NCBI RefSeq assembly: GCF_020177265.1 | Contig: NZ_JAIVMC010000001.1 | Coordinates: forward strand, 186,001 to 250,000 | From: Pseudooceanicola marinus | GTDB taxonomy: Bacteria; Pseudomonadota; Alphaproteobacteria; Rhodobacterales; Rhodobacteraceae | Reading direction: 5' to 3' | DNA: 64,000 nt | In this document: one piece after another, positions 21,510 to 30,409 of the stretch | Numbering within the stretch: the stretch's first letter is position 1 | Layout: every line of letters starts with the position of its first letter | The notes under the pieces: model-generated | What the model was told of the DNA's origin: nothing | Seen by the model: only the letters and a program-made list of their open reading frames with translations | Databases searched by the model: none | Translations under genes and position numbers: made by a program

Positions 21510-22892
21510 TTACTCGGCCGGGCTGGCCTCGGCGCCGGTCACGGTCGTCTGCAGCCAGTCGGTCCAGAGAGATTTCGCGCGGTCGGTGTAGGCCTTGTAG
21601 CGGTCCTTGCGGCCACGCCGCCCGCCCTTCAGGCCCTCGACCGGGGGGAACAGCCCGAAGTTCACGTTCATCGGCTGGAAGGTCTTGGCCTCCGCGCCGC
21701 CGGTGATGTGGGTGACCAACGCACCCATGGCGGTTTCCGCCGGCACGGGCGGCAGGGTCTTGCCGGTGATCTCGGCCACGGCCAGGCGCCCGGCCAGCAG
21801 GCCCATGGCGGCGCTTTCCACGTAGCCTTCGACGCCGGTGATCTGGCCCGCGAAACGGATGTTGGGACGCGAGCGCAGGCGCATCTCGCCGTCCAGCAGG
21901 GTGGGCGAGTTGAGGAAGGTGTTGCGGTGGATGCCGCCCAGACGCGCGAAGCTGGCGTTCTCCAGCCCGGGGATCATCTTGAACACCTCGGTCTGGGCGC
22001 CGTACTTCATCTTCGTCTGGAAGCCGACGATGTTGTAGAGCGTGCCCAGCTTGTTGTCGCGGCGCAGCTGCACCACGGCATAGGCCTTTTCGTCGGGCTT
22101 GTGGGCATTGGTCAGGCCGACGGGTTTCATCGGCCCGTGGCGCAGGGTCTCGCGCCCGCGCTCTGCCATCACCTCGATCGGTAGGCAGCCGTCGAAGTAG
22201 CCGGCGGTTTCGCCCTCGTGGAACTCGGTCTTGTCGGCGGCCAGCAGGGCGTCGATGAAGGCTTCGTACTGGTCCTTGGTCATCGGGCAGTTGAGGTAGG
22301 CCTTTTGCTCTTCCTCCGTTTCGCCCTTGTCGTAGCGCGATTGCATCCAGGCCGTGTCCATGTCGATGCTGTCCGCATAGACGATGGGGGCGATCGCGTC
22401 GAAGAAGGCCAGGCTTTCGGCGCCGGTCTCGGCGCGGATCGCCTCGGCCAGGGCGCCGGAGGTCAGCGGGCCGGTGGCGATGATCCAGTGGCCGTCCTTG
22501 GGCAGTTCGGAGATCTCGCCTTCCTCCACCGTCACCAGCGGATGGGCGCGCAGGGTAGCGGTGACCTCTTCGGAGAAGGGGTCGCGGTCGACGGCCAGTG
22601 CGCCACCGGCGGGCAGGCGGTGACGGTCGGCGGTCTGCATGATCAGGCCCCCGGCCGCGCGCATTTCCCAATGCAGCAGGCCGACGGCGTTCTGTTCGCT
22701 GTCGTCGGAGCGGAAGGAGTTGGAGCAGACCATCTCGGCCAGGTTGCCGGTCCGGTGGGCGAAGGTTTCCACCTGCGGGCGCATCTCGTGGATGACCACG
22801 GGGATGCCGGCCTGGGCGGCCTGCCAGGCGGCCTCCGACCCGGCCATGCCGCCGCCGATGATGTGAAGAACGTCTGAAGGGCTGTGTGTCAT
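21510..22892 (-). CDS. trmFO: methylenetetrahydrofolate--tRNA-(uracil-5-)-methyltransferase TrmFO
   Basis: 460-residue FAD/folate enzyme that makes m5U54 in the T-loop of tRNA, used instead of TrmA. The FAD-binding motif [14 protein letters not shown] is at residues 10-23. [29 protein letters not shown] is the family signature with the catalytic Cys. [28 protein letters not shown] is the conserved C-terminal block. The length is normal. It forms, with mnmA in this window, a second tRNA-modification function. Confidence 0.95.
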   Translation of the reverse strand: MTHSPSDVLHIIGGGMAGSEAAWQAAQAGIPVVIHEMRPQVETFAHRTGNLAEMVCSNSFRSDDSEQNAVGLLHWEMRAAGGLIMQTADRHRLPAGGALAVDRDPFSEEVTATLRAHPLVTVEEGEISELPKDGHWIIATGPLTSGALAEAIRAETGAESLAFFDAIAPIVYADSIDMDTAWMQSRYDKGETEEEQKAYLNCPMTKDQYEAFIDALLAADKTEFHEGETAGYFDGCLPIEVMAERGRETLRHGPMKPVGLTNAHKPDEKAYAVVQLRRDNKLGTLYNIVGFQTKMKYGAQTEVFKMIPGLENASFARLGGIHRNTFLNSPTLLDGEMRLRSRPNIRFAGQITGVEGYVESAAMGLLAGRLAVAEITGKTLPPVPAETAMGALVTHITGGAEAKTFQPMNVNFGLFPPVEGLKGGRRGRKDRYKAYTDRAKSLWTDWLQTTVTGAEASPAE

Positions 22893-23388
22893 GGGCGCGA
22901 TCTAGGCGAAGTGAGGGCGTTTGGCTAGTCCCCGGTTGCGGGAGGCCGAGCTCTGCCTCCGCGGCTGCTCGGCGACTCCCCCGGGATGTTCTGGGCAAAG
23001 GTAAGCAGGGGGGATGGTACCCGGCGGGCACGCGTCTGGGTGGGGCAGATGGTGAGCCGCGCAGCAGTCTTCGGGGGGAGTTGCGAGCGGGTCACCGGGT
23101 CCCTGGTCGAATGCCAGAGAGAGCTGGCCTGGAGGGGGGAGACGGTGACCCGAACTCGCGCGTTCGTGCGGCGCGTATCCCGCGCGCCTTGGTCCACAAG
23201 GGGTAGCGGATCCGCTTGCGGCGTGAAAGTGGCGAATCCGGAACAAGACTGGACGCGATACGGAAACGATCGGGGCCGACGGCCCGGGATCGGTGCGGAA
23301 CCTGCGTCAAGGGGCCGTCTTTTCGCCCCGCTTGCGGCGGCAACCGCGCCGAAGCGGGGCGGGCGTCGTCGTGGTCTGTCGTGGGGGG
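22893..23388. other. 496-bp intergenic region, trmFO to enoyl-CoA hydratase
   Basis: No supported protein gene. Several frames are open on both strands, but their translations are Arg/Pro/Gly-rich and without family character. A strong hairpin lies at 23324-23361. The unusual length for this compact genome leaves room for a small RNA or a decayed gene, but nothing else is visible. Confidence 0.4.
23324..23361 (-). terminator. hairpin after enoyl-CoA hydratase gene
   Basis: CGCCCCGCTT at 23324-23333 pairs with AAGCGGGGCG at 23352-23361, and the loop holds a further GCGG/CCGC stem. It lies 27 bp past the stop of the - strand gene and is followed on that strand by AAAAG rather than T, so a terminator role is probable but not sure. 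Confidence 0.5.
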
Positions 23389-24177
23389 TCAGTCGCGGGC
23401 CCAGCCGGGGCTGCGCTTTTCCAGGAAGGCCTGGATGCCCTCGTCGGTGTCGCCGTCCAGCATGTTCTCGACCATGGCGGCGCCGGTGAAGGCATAGGCG
23501 CTGTCCAGGTCCATCTCCATCTGGCGGTAGAAGGCCGACTTGCCGATGCGGATCGCGGTCGACAGTTTCGCCGCGACCTTCCGTGCCATGGCCATGCCTT
23601 CCTCCTCCAGCGCCTCATGGGGCACGGCGCGGTTGATCAGCCCCAGCTCGGCGGCGCGGGCGCAGTCGATCATCTCGCCGGTGGTCAGCATCTCGAAGGC
23701 CTGCTTGCGGGGGATGTTGCGCGACAGGGCCACCATGGGGGTGGAACAGAAAAGGCCGATGTTCACCCCGTTGACGCCAAAGCGGGTGCCCTCGGCGGCA
23801 ATCGCCATGTCGCAGGAGGCAACCAGCTGGCAGCCGGCGGCGGTGGCGATCCCGTGGGGCAGGGCGATCACCGGCTGGGGCAGGTCGCGCAGCCCGGTCA
23901 TCACCGCGGCGCAGCGGGTGAAGAGGTCGGCGAAATAGGCCGCGCCCGCGTCCTCGGCCTGGCGACCCGCCTGCATCTCCTTCAGGTCGTGGCCGGCGCA
24001 GAAGGCCCGGCCGGCGCCCGACAACAGGACGACGCGCGTCTCGCGGTCCTCCTTCAGCGCGGCGATCTCGGCGCTCAGCGCCGCCAGCATCGCATCGCTC
24101 AGCGCGTTCAGCCGGTCCGGTGCGTTCAGGGTCAGCCGGGCGATCCCGTCCGTGTCGTGACGTTCCAGAAGTGTCAT
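23389..24177 (-). CDS. enoyl-CoA hydratase/isomerase family protein
   Basis: 262 residues of the crotonase fold. ATG 24177 is preceded by GGAGGAGACAAG, a strong ribosome site. The N-terminal RLTLNAPDRLNALSDAMLAAL, the oxyanion-hole segment RAFCAGHDLKEM and the region HGIATAAGCQLVASCDMAIAAEGTRFG are characteristic. Family members hydrate or isomerise acyl-CoA thioesters; the exact substrate cannot be assigned from sequence alone. It is divergent from a hotdog thioesterase gene whose start is 57 bp away, suggesting related acyl-CoA handling. Confidence 0.88.
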   Translation of the reverse strand: MTLLERHDTDGIARLTLNAPDRLNALSDAMLAALSAEIAALKEDRETRVVLLSGAGRAFCAGHDLKEMQAGRQAEDAGAAYFADLFTRCAAVMTGLRDLPQPVIALPHGIATAAGCQLVASCDMAIAAEGTRFGVNGVNIGLFCSTPMVALSRNIPRKQAFEMLTTGEMIDCARAAELGLINRAVPHEALEEEGMAMARKVAAKLSTAIRIGKSAFYRQMEMDLDSAYAFTGAAMVENMLDGDTDEGIQAFLEKRSPGWARD

Positions 24178-24233
24178 CTTGTCTCCTCCCTCTCCTGCTG
24201 GAACTCTAGGGCGGTTACGCGAGGGAGGAAAGC

Positions 24234-24680
24234 ATGACGCTGGCAATGACGCGGGAGGACCTGATGGCCTTCCTGAAGGAGGCCTTTCCCCAGGTCTCGG
24301 ACGACTACGTGGTCGACCATGTGGAGGAGAAGCTGATCCGGGTGCGCCTGGTGGTGGATGACCGGCACCTGCGGCCGGGGGGCACGATCTCTGGGCCGTC
24401 GATGTTCTCGTTGGCCGATGTGACCGTCTACCTTGGCGTGCTCGCGATGATAGGGCCGAAGGCGCTGGCGGTGACCACGAATTGTTCGATCGACTTCATG
24501 CGCAAACCGGCGGCGGGGCAGGACCTGGTGGCCGAGGCGCGGCTGCTGAAACTGGGGCGGGTGCTGGCCGTGGGGGACGTGGTGATTTGGTCGGATACCG
24601 GGCCGGAGGCCGCGGAGGCGGGCCGCCTGTCCCCCGTGGCACGGGCCACGCTGACCTATTCCATCCCGCCGGAGCGTTAA
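24234..24680 (+). CDS. PaaI-type hotdog thioesterase
   Basis: 148 residues with the hotdog fold of PaaI/YdiI thioesterases. HLRPGGTISGPSMFSLADVTVYLG is the central helix region with the active-site acidic residue (Asp in LADV). TTNCSIDFMRKPAAGQDLVAEARLLKLGR is the paired beta-strand block. It likely cleaves acyl-CoA in the cytoplasm. ATG 24234 (MTLAMTRED) and ATG 24246 (MTRED) are both possible. It is divergent from the crotonase gene. Confidence 0.85.
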   Translation: MTLAMTREDLMAFLKEAFPQVSDDYVVDHVEEKLIRVRLVVDDRHLRPGGTISGPSMFSLADVTVYLGVLAMIGPKALAVTTNCSIDFMRKPAAGQDLVAEARLLKLGRVLAVGDVVIWSDTGPEAAEAGRLSPVARATLTYSIPPER

Positions 24681-24760
24681 CGGGAGGCGATTTTTTGGGG
24701 TATCTTAATACCTAAATTTCAAGTCATTGATATGACGTGTGAAATTGGAGTTTGTGGCGC

Positions 24761-24788
24761 TTGACTGGACCGTTCGCGGCTGTATAAC
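24761..24788 (+). promoter_or_regulatory. promoter of rplM-rpsI
   Basis: TTGACT at 24761-24766, 16 bp, then TATAAC at 24783-24788: a near-consensus housekeeping sigma-70 promoter, 67 bp before the rplM start. Confidence 0.75.
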
Positions 24789-24802
24789 CCGCCCATCACT
24801 TC

Positions 24803-24829
24803 GCCCGCGGGTCTTTCGATCTCGCGGGC
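24803..24829 (+). promoter_or_regulatory. hairpin in the rplM leader
   Basis: GCCCGCG at 24803-24809 pairs with CGCGGGC at 24823-24829, and an inner GGTC/GATC stem closes a TTTC loop. It lies in the 5' untranslated region between the promoter and rplM, a place where ribosomal-protein operons often have autoregulatory structures. The regulatory role is inferred. Confidence 0.4.
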
Positions 24830-24854
24830 TGCCAATTTCCAAAGGGCACCCGAC

Positions 24855-25316
24855 ATGAAAACCTACTCTGCAACTCCGGCAGATATCGACAAGAAGTGGA
24901 TCATCATCGACGCCGAGGGCGTGGTGCTGGGCCGTCTTGCCTCGATCATCGCCATGCGTCTGCGTGGCAAGCACAAGCCGTCCTTCACTCCTCACATGGA
25001 CATGGGCGACAACGTCATCGTGATCAACGCTGACAAGGTCCAGCTGACCGGCAAGAAGCGCGCAGACAAGCGCTACTACTGGCACACCGGCTTCCCGGGC
25101 GGCATCAAGGATCGCACCTACGGCCAGATCCTGGAAGGCGAGCACCCCGAGCGCGTCGTGACCCTGGCGGTCAAGCGCATGCTGCCGGGCAACCGCCTGT
25201 CGCGCCAGCAGATGACCAACCTGCGCGTCTACGCCGGCTCCGAGCACCCGCACGAGGCGCAGTCGCCCGAAGTGGTGGACGTGAAGTCCATGAACTCCAA
25301 GAACACCCGGAGCTGA
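24855..25316 (+). CDS. rplM: 50S ribosomal protein L13
   Basis: 153 residues. [30 protein letters not shown] matches the L13 N-terminus, and [32 protein letters not shown] is the conserved core. L13 is an early-assembly protein of the large subunit. It is co-transcribed with rpsI, 5 bp downstream, as in most bacteria. The length is slightly above E. coli (142) because of the C-terminal tail [15 protein letters not shown]. Confidence 0.97.
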   Translation: MKTYSATPADIDKKWIIIDAEGVVLGRLASIIAMRLRGKHKPSFTPHMDMGDNVIVINADKVQLTGKKRADKRYYWHTGFPGGIKDRTYGQILEGEHPERVVTLAVKRMLPGNRLSRQQMTNLRVYAGSEHPHEAQSPEVVDVKSMNSKNTRS

Positions 25317-25321
25317 TAACG

Positions 25322-25810
25322 ATGGCTGATCAAGTGAATTCCCTGGAAGATCTGAAGGACGCCGTCGCCGAAGAGGGTGTGGTGACCGAGATCGAAACCC
25401 CGCGCGAACCCGTTCGGGACGAGCTGGGCCGCTCCTACGCCACCGGCAAGCGGAAGGACGCCGTCGCACGCGTCTGGATCAAGCCGGGCTCCGGCAAGGT
25501 CGTGGTGAACGGCAAGGAGATGAAGGTCTACTTTGCTCGCCCCGTTCTGCAGCTGATCCTGAACCAGCCGTTCCAGGTTGCCGGTGTGGAAGGCGAGTTT
25601 GACGTCTACGCCACCGTCAAGGGCGGCGGTCTGACCGGCCAGGCCGGTGCGGTCAAGCACGGCATCTCCAAGGCCCTGCAGCTGTACGATCCCTCGCTGC
25701 GTGGCGCCCTGAAGGCCGCCGGGTTCCTGACCCGCGACAGCCGTGTCGTCGAGCGTAAGAAATACGGTAAGCGCAAAGCCCGCCGTTCGTTCCAGTTCTC
25801 CAAGCGTTAA
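25322..25810 (+). CDS. rpsI: 30S ribosomal protein S9
   Basis: 162 residues. The S9 core begins at about residue 38 with [21 protein letters not shown]. The extreme C-terminus is the basic tail [17 protein letters not shown], whose last Arg/Lys residues reach the P-site tRNA. An acidic N-terminal extension of about 35 residues ([19 protein letters not shown]) is typical for alphaproteobacteria. It is followed by an intrinsic terminator. Confidence 0.97.
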   Translation: MADQVNSLEDLKDAVAEEGVVTEIETPREPVRDELGRSYATGKRKDAVARVWIKPGSGKVVVNGKEMKVYFARPVLQLILNQPFQVAGVEGEFDVYATVKGGGLTGQAGAVKHGISKALQLYDPSLRGALKAAGFLTRDSRVVERKKYGKRKARRSFQFSKR

Positions 25811-25832
25811 TCGCTTCGGGATCGAGACTGCG

Positions 25833-25859
25833 AAAGGCCGCCCCCAGGGCGGCCTTTTT
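25833..25859 (+). terminator. intrinsic terminator of rplM-rpsI
   Basis: AAAGGCCGCCC at 25833-25843 pairs with GGGCGGCCTTT at 25847-25857 across a three-base loop, and the T run continues to 25859. Confidence 0.9.
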
Positions 25860-26004
25860 GCTTTGGCCTGGCGGGGGCTGTCCTCCGCAACCGGCTGTGG
25901 CGTCATGCACATCGATTTTACTTGTGCCAGGGGCGGCGGTAGGTTTGAAAACGCCTGACGCGCCCGGCTTTTCCCGGGGGCGCAAGTTGCCCGAAGGTCC
26001 TGCC

Positions 26005-26676
26005 ATGTCCCCTGATCCCTCCGCCGGGTCCATCATCGACCCGGTCGCAGCCTATTACGACCTGTCCGATGTCGCCCCCCTGACCCAGGGCAAGAGCCGG
26101 ATCGTCTACCAGCACCCGGCCTTCGACAGCCTGTTGATCAAGGTCGTCCGCCCCGGCTGCCGGGACGAGGAGCGGTTCGAGAACGCGCGCCCGCGCCGCT
26201 ATTCGGTCTGGCGGTTCGGCGGCATGCGGGTCTGGGCGCGGGAATACGATGAATATATCGCCCTGCTCTGGCGTTCACGCGAGCTGCCCGACTACATCTC
26301 GCGCTATTTCGGTTTCTGCCAGACCAACTTCGGCCCCGGCATGGTGGTGGAAAAGGTCCTGGGGCCGGACGGATCCATGGCGCAGACGCTGGAGAGCCTG
26401 CTGAAGGAGGGGCGCCTGGAGGCGGATCGCCTGCACCGGCTGGTGGATCGCTTCTTCGATGACCTGATCGCCAGCGACGCGGTGGTCAGCGGGCTGCACC
26501 TGGGCAATATCGTCCTGCGCGAAGGGCCGAACGAGAAGTTCGTGCTGATCGACGGGCTGGGGGATATCGTGCTGATCAAGACGAAGATGTTCTCGCGCTG
26601 GCTGCGCACTCGGTCGCTGAACCGTCGGCGCGCGACCTTCCACCAGCAGATCGACCGGAAACTGGCCCGCGCCTGA
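26005..26676 (+). CDS. YrbL-family protein
   Basis: 223 residues resembling the PhoP-regulated YrbL family, a small protein-kinase-like fold of unknown activity. Supporting segments are PLTQGKSRIVYQHP (glycine-loop-like), LLIKVVRPG (with a lysine in kinase position), WRFGGMRVWAREYDEYIAL and HLGNIVLREGPNEKFVLIDGLGD, which resembles the kinase catalytic and DFG regions. The start at ATG 26005 removes an upstream extension that runs into the rpsI terminator. It is convergent with the tetR gene; regulation cannot be seen here. Confidence 0.75.
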   Translation: MSPDPSAGSIIDPVAAYYDLSDVAPLTQGKSRIVYQHPAFDSLLIKVVRPGCRDEERFENARPRRYSVWRFGGMRVWAREYDEYIALLWRSRELPDYISRYFGFCQTNFGPGMVVEKVLGPDGSMAQTLESLLKEGRLEADRLHRLVDRFFDDLIASDAVVSGLHLGNIVLREGPNEKFVLIDGLGDIVLIKTKMFSRWLRTRSLNRRRATFHQQIDRKLARA

Positions 26677-26691
26677 GGCCGCGCGAGGGCC

Positions 26692-27312
26692 CTAGCGGTC
26701 GCCCTCGATCAGGCCCAGGCCGCGCAGGTAGACGCCGATCCCGGTTTCCAGCAGATCCTCGGGCGGGAAGGGGCTTTGCCGCCCCGGAGAGTTCCGTGCG
26801 AAAAGCTCGACGACGCCGTGGCTCATCGCCCAGATATGGGCGGTGAACATCGAGGCAGGCGGGCGTTTCTCCGGCGGGATATGCTGCGACAGGTCATGGG
26901 CGGCCTGTTCCATCACCTCCCAGGCGCGGCGGGCGACGGCGGCCAGTTCCGGCGTGCGGTTGACCGAGATGCCGCTTTCGAACATCGCGATGTAATGGCC
27001 CGGATACTTGCGCGCGAAGGCCAGGTAGGCGCGGCCCGTGGCCTCAAACGCTGCCAGGGCCGAGGGCTGGCCCTTCTCGTAGGCGTAGTGGATCACGTCG
27101 GCGAAGATCTCGTAACCCTGCCGCGCCGCCTCGGCGATCAGGTCCTCGCGGCCCTCGAAATGGCGGTAGACGGCGGCGGGCGTCACGCCGGCCTGCTTCG
27201 CCGCCTCCGACAGGGTGAACCCGGTCGGGCCCTTCGCCTCGATCAGGGACAGCGCGGCCTCGACCAGCGCCTGGCGCAGGTTGCCGTGGTGATAGCCGCG
27301 TTTCTTAGACAT
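26692..27312 (-). CDS. TetR/AcrR-family transcriptional regulator
   Basis: 206 residues from ATG 27312 ([21 protein letters not shown]). The N-terminal helix-turn-helix is clear: [35 protein letters not shown]. The C-terminal ligand and dimer domain matches the TetR_C_33-like class. The gene overlaps the end of ppk2 by 8 bp, so the two are likely translated from one mRNA. Its ligand and targets are not visible; local autoregulation would need an operator upstream of ppk2, which I did not find. Confidence 0.88.
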   Translation of the reverse strand: MSKKRGYHHGNLRQALVEAALSLIEAKGPTGFTLSEAAKQAGVTPAAVYRHFEGREDLIAEAARQGYEIFADVIHYAYEKGQPSALAAFEATGRAYLAFARKYPGHYIAMFESGISVNRTPELAAVARRAWEVMEQAAHDLSQHIPPEKRPPASMFTAHIWAMSHGVVELFARNSPGRQSPFPPEDLLETGIGVYLRGLGLIEGDR

Positions 27313-28174
27313 CCCAGATCTCGGGGCCTCCGACGATCTGGTCATCGGGCAGGCCGATCGCCTTCGGATCCTTGGAGGCGTAGGGCAGGTGCAGCAGAAC
27401 CTGGCGGATGGCCGCCAGCCGCGCGCGCCGCTTGTCGTCCGAGCGCACGACGGTCCAGGGCGCGGCATGGCTGTGGCTGCGGCCCAGGGTTTCCACGATG
27501 GCGGCGGAATAGGCGTCCCAGCGGGCCAGGCCCTTCACGTCGATCTCGCTCAGCTTCCACTGTTTCAGCGGATCCTTCTCGCGATCCAGGAAACGGCGCA
27601 GTTGTTCGGCCCGGCCGACGTTCAGCCAGAACTTGAAGATATGAATGCCGTCCTCGGCCAGCATGGCCTCGAACTCGTTCACTTGGCTGAAGAAATGCTC
27701 GCGCTGCGCGGTGGTGCAGAAATCGAAGACATGCTCGACCACGCCGCGGTTGTACCAGGACCGGTCGAAGAAGGCGATTTCGCCAGCGGCGGGCAGGTGC
27801 GAGATGTAGCGCTGGAAATACCACTGCCCGCGTTCGGTGTCCGAGGGTTTTGGCAGCGCCACGACACGCGCCCCGCGCGGGTTTAGGTACTCGCGGAACC
27901 GCTTGATGGTGCCGCCCTTGCCGGCCGCGTCGCGCCCTTCGAAGACGCAGAGGATGCGCGCACCGCTGTCCTTGGCCCAGGCCTGCATCTTCACCAGCTC
28001 GATCTGCAGCGCCTCTAGCTCCTTCTCGTAGGACTTGCGCGGCATGCGTTCGCTGTAGGGGTAGGAGGGATCCAAGATGTCGTCCTTGTCCCCGCGCCGG
28101 ATGGCGTTGCGCACGGGTTCGGGCGCGTCGGTGTCGTAGAAGGCGCTGATCGCCCCGTCGAAGGGAAGGTCCAT
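27305..28174 (-). CDS. ppk2: polyphosphate kinase 2 (PPK2 family)
   Basis: 289 residues. Walker [17 protein letters not shown] is at about 78-93 and Walker [11 protein letters not shown] at 136-144; both are PPK2 signatures, with a lid region rich in Arg ([15 protein letters not shown]). PPK2 enzymes use polyphosphate to phosphorylate GDP or ADP, or the reverse. A single PPK2 domain of this length fits the class I group. The start ATG 28174 was chosen for the family N-terminus; the longer frame upstream is Arg/Pro-rich. It is co-transcribed with the TetR gene. Confidence 0.92.
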   Translation of the reverse strand: MDLPFDGAISAFYDTDAPEPVRNAIRRGDKDDILDPSYPYSERMPRKSYEKELEALQIELVKMQAWAKDSGARILCVFEGRDAAGKGGTIKRFREYLNPRGARVVALPKPSDTERGQWYFQRYISHLPAAGEIAFFDRSWYNRGVVEHVFDFCTTAQREHFFSQVNEFEAMLAEDGIHIFKFWLNVGRAEQLRRFLDREKDPLKQWKLSEIDVKGLARWDAYSAAIVETLGRSHSHAAPWTVVRSDDKRRARLAAIRQVLLHLPYASKDPKAIGLPDDQIVGGPEIWDV

Positions 28175-28319
28175 CGGAAAAATCCTTTTCCCTCTATATG
28201 GCGGGCCGGGCTGCGCGGCGCAATCCGCGCGTTGCGGCAGGGCTGCGCGCGCGGTCGGTTGGATCGGGTCGGGGCAGAGCCGGGCTGCGCCCGCCGCGAG
28301 AGGGCGGGCGCATGGGGCC

Positions 28320-29285
28320 TCAGACGGGAACGTCGGCGGCCAGCTCGTCGTCGTATTCGGCAAAGCCGATCAGGGTCGGGTCATAGGGCGTGGTCTGGTA
28401 GATCTGGTTGATCCAGTTGCCGTAAAGCAGATGCGCATGGCTGCGCCAGCGGTTCAGCGGCTTGCGGCTGGGGTCGTCGCCGGGGAAGTAATTCACCGGG
28501 GTCAGGATACCTGCGCCGCTGGCCACGTCGCGCTCGTACTCCTGCTTCAGCGTGTCGCTGTCATACTCGAAGTGGTTGAAGACATAGAGGGCGCGGTGCT
28601 CCGGGTCTTCCACCAGGCAGGGGCCGGTGTCGGCATTGCCCAGCAGGGTGCGCAACCCGCCGCCCGCGGCCCGGATGTCCTCTTCGCGCATCTCTGTCCA
28701 GCGGCTGACCGGCACGACCAGCCGGTCGGAGAAGCCGTTGAGGAAGACCGAGGAAGGATCCAGGTTCTCCTGCGGGTAGCAGCCGAAGCTTTTTTCCGGC
28801 AGCAGGTGCTTGGGCACGCCGTGGAAGTAATGGATCATCGCCATGCCACCCCAGCAGACGCCGAAGGTGGCGTGCACATGGGTCTGGGTCCACTCGAAGA
28901 CCCGGGTCAGCTCATCCCAGTAGGTGACATCCTCGAACTCCAGATGCTCTATCGGGGCGCCGGTGATGATGAAGCCGTCGAACTTCTCGCCAGAGGCCTC
29001 GATCTCCTCGAAGGTCTGGTAGAAGCTCTCCATGTGCTCGGCCGCGGTGTTGCGGCTGCGATGCTCCGTCATGCGGATCAGCGACAGCTCGATCTGCAGG
29101 GGCGTGGATCCGATCAGCCGGGCGAACTGGGTCTCCGTCTGGATCTTCTTCGGCATCAGGTTCAGCAAACCGATCCTCAGAGGGCGAATGTCCTGGCGGG
29201 CCGCCTGATCCTCCGACATGACCATCACGCCTTCTTTCGTCAGAACGTCGAAAGCGGGCAGGTCGTTGGGGATCTTGATGGGCAT
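28320..29285 (-). CDS. metA: homoserine O-acyltransferase MetA (probably acetyl-CoA-using)
   Basis: 321 residues, first step of methionine synthesis from homoserine. The catalytic triad is C144 (FGVCWGGMA), H238 and E240 ([11 protein letters not shown]). The residue aligned with E. coli Gly111, which sets acyl specificity, is Glu113 here ([10 protein letters not shown] versus TGAPLGLVEF), which in characterised homologues goes with acetyl-CoA rather than succinyl-CoA. The RBS AGGAG is inside a 20-nt leader shared with the trehalase gene. No SAM-II-type riboswitch is seen in the 39-bp gap to the upstream ATPase gene. Confidence 0.93.
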   Translation of the reverse strand: MPIKIPNDLPAFDVLTKEGVMVMSEDQAARQDIRPLRIGLLNLMPKKIQTETQFARLIGSTPLQIELSLIRMTEHRSRNTAAEHMESFYQTFEEIEASGEKFDGFIITGAPIEHLEFEDVTYWDELTRVFEWTQTHVHATFGVCWGGMAMIHYFHGVPKHLLPEKSFGCYPQENLDPSSVFLNGFSDRLVVPVSRWTEMREEDIRAAGGGLRTLLGNADTGPCLVEDPEHRALYVFNHFEYDSDTLKQEYERDVASGAGILTPVNYFPGDDPSRKPLNRWRSHAHLLYGNWINQIYQTTPYDPTLIGFAEYDDELAADVPV

Positions 29286-29288
29286 GCT

Positions 29289-29308
29289 GGCTCCTGTGGC
29301 TCGGTTGC
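29289..29308 (-). promoter_or_regulatory. 20-nt leader motif shared with trehalase gene, upstream of metA
   Basis: Read on the - strand, GCAACCGAGCCACAGGAGCC ends exactly 3 nt before the metA ATG and includes the Shine-Dalgarno. The same 20 bases, with the same 3-nt spacing, precede the trehalase gene (57973-57992). A GCGGC-CCCC-GCCGC hairpin lies just upstream here. The function is unknown. Confidence 0.6.
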
Positions 29309-29324
29309 ACGCGGCGGGGGCCGC

Positions 29325-30197
29325 TCAGATATGTTCGCTTTCGCGCCGTTCAAGCGCGTCCGCGATCAAGACTTCGAAATCCTCGGCGCTTTTGACGGCG
29401 GCCACTTCGTCGGCCAGCACGGTCACGCCGCGGCGCGCCATGGCCGCGTAGCGCGGTTGCCGATGGGCCAGGGCACGGGCATATGTCCAGCGCACGAAGG
29501 CGTCCGGGTCGACCTCGTCCTCGGCCTCGCCGGTCTCGGCCCGGTATTGTTCCCAGGCGGCGCGCAGAAACACGGGGTCGTAATACATGGGTTTCGGTGC
29601 GCGGTCAAAACGGCGGACAAGTTCCTCCGTATGGGCGTCGTCGCCCTTGATCCAGACCATCAGCGCGGTGTCTTCGAGAACGTTCAGAAGCTCGTCCTCG
29701 GGATCCCAGGGGTCCACCACTTCACAGATCGAGCCGCCGCTGTCGCAAACGAAATTCGGATAGCCGTAGAGGTCGATGGCGCGCCGGGCGAAGCGGGGCG
29801 TGTCCATCAGCGAGTAGATCTCGGCCAGGCGGTGCTGCTCCTGCCGGATCATGTATTCCTCGAAGGGCAGACCGCCCTTGGCCGGGTCGCCGGGCTTGCC
29901 CAGGTAGGCCGACAGCGGCTTGAGGTTGTTGAAGGTGATGTTGGAGCCGATGAAGATCGAATCCGTCATCAGCAGGTCACGCAGGAAGGGGATCTGCATC
30001 GCGTGGCGCTTGGCATTGTCGGCGATATGTTCGCCCATGTAGCCGGTGCCGATGCGGTAATCGATCGAGAAGTGGAACCAGGTGCCCGCATCGCGCAGCA
30101 GGTTCGACACATGGGTCTTGCCCAGTCCCGACATGCCGAAAAGAAGAACGCGCTTCTCGGTGGCGTCCAGCCACTCCTGTCCGGATTTGTAAATCAT
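29325..30197 (-). CDS. P-loop ATPase of unknown role upstream of metA
   Basis: 290 residues from ATG 30197, preceded by GAAAGGGGC; the frame is open to 30260. A nucleotide-binding loop is visible in LLFGMSGLGKTHVSNLL, near residue 20. Later, NFVCDSGGSICEVVDPWDPEDELL and TALMVWIKGDD carry acidic patches that may act as Walker B or catalytic residues. I recognise no substrate. The short gap (39 bp) to metA on the same strand suggests one operon, but nothing else ties it to methionine. Confidence 0.7.
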   Translation of the reverse strand: MIYKSGQEWLDATEKRVLLFGMSGLGKTHVSNLLRDAGTWFHFSIDYRIGTGYMGEHIADNAKRHAMQIPFLRDLLMTDSIFIGSNITFNNLKPLSAYLGKPGDPAKGGLPFEEYMIRQEQHRLAEIYSLMDTPRFARRAIDLYGYPNFVCDSGGSICEVVDPWDPEDELLNVLEDTALMVWIKGDDAHTEELVRRFDRAPKPMYYDPVFLRAAWEQYRAETGEAEDEVDPDAFVRWTYARALAHRQPRYAAMARRGVTVLADEVAAVKSAEDFEVLIADALERRESEHI

Positions 30198-30356
30198 TTC
30201 GCCCCTTTCGCGATCTTCTGCGTCGGCAGTGTCGTCTGGATGTCCGGTCGCCGCCTCCACCCGCCGGGGAATACGACCTGAAAATCGTTAGGGGAGAGCG
30301 TGGCGCGGGTCAAATCGGAAACGCCGGAAAGGGGACGTGTCAGGCCGCTGAACGCG

Positions 30357-30388
30357 AAAACGCCCCCGGCCCGACTGGACCGGAGGCG
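30357..30388 (-). terminator. intrinsic terminator after first FadL-like gene
   Basis: On the - strand, CGCCTCCGG (30388-30380) pairs with CCGGGGGCG (30369-30361) with one wobble, then TTTT at 30360-30357. It is a classical terminator about 20 nt past the stop. Confidence 0.8.
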
Positions 30389-30409
30389 TCGATGCGCGGC
30401 AGGGCGCGA

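Noticed and set aside
20716-23031. One 771-codon - strand frame covering the methyltransferase and trmFO regions
   Set aside because: Only the last 206 residues match a family. The upstream part reads trmFO in the wrong frame.
29286-29324. SAM-II riboswitch before metA
   Set aside because: The gap is only 39 bp and shows no pseudoknot-type pairing or conserved SAM-II core.
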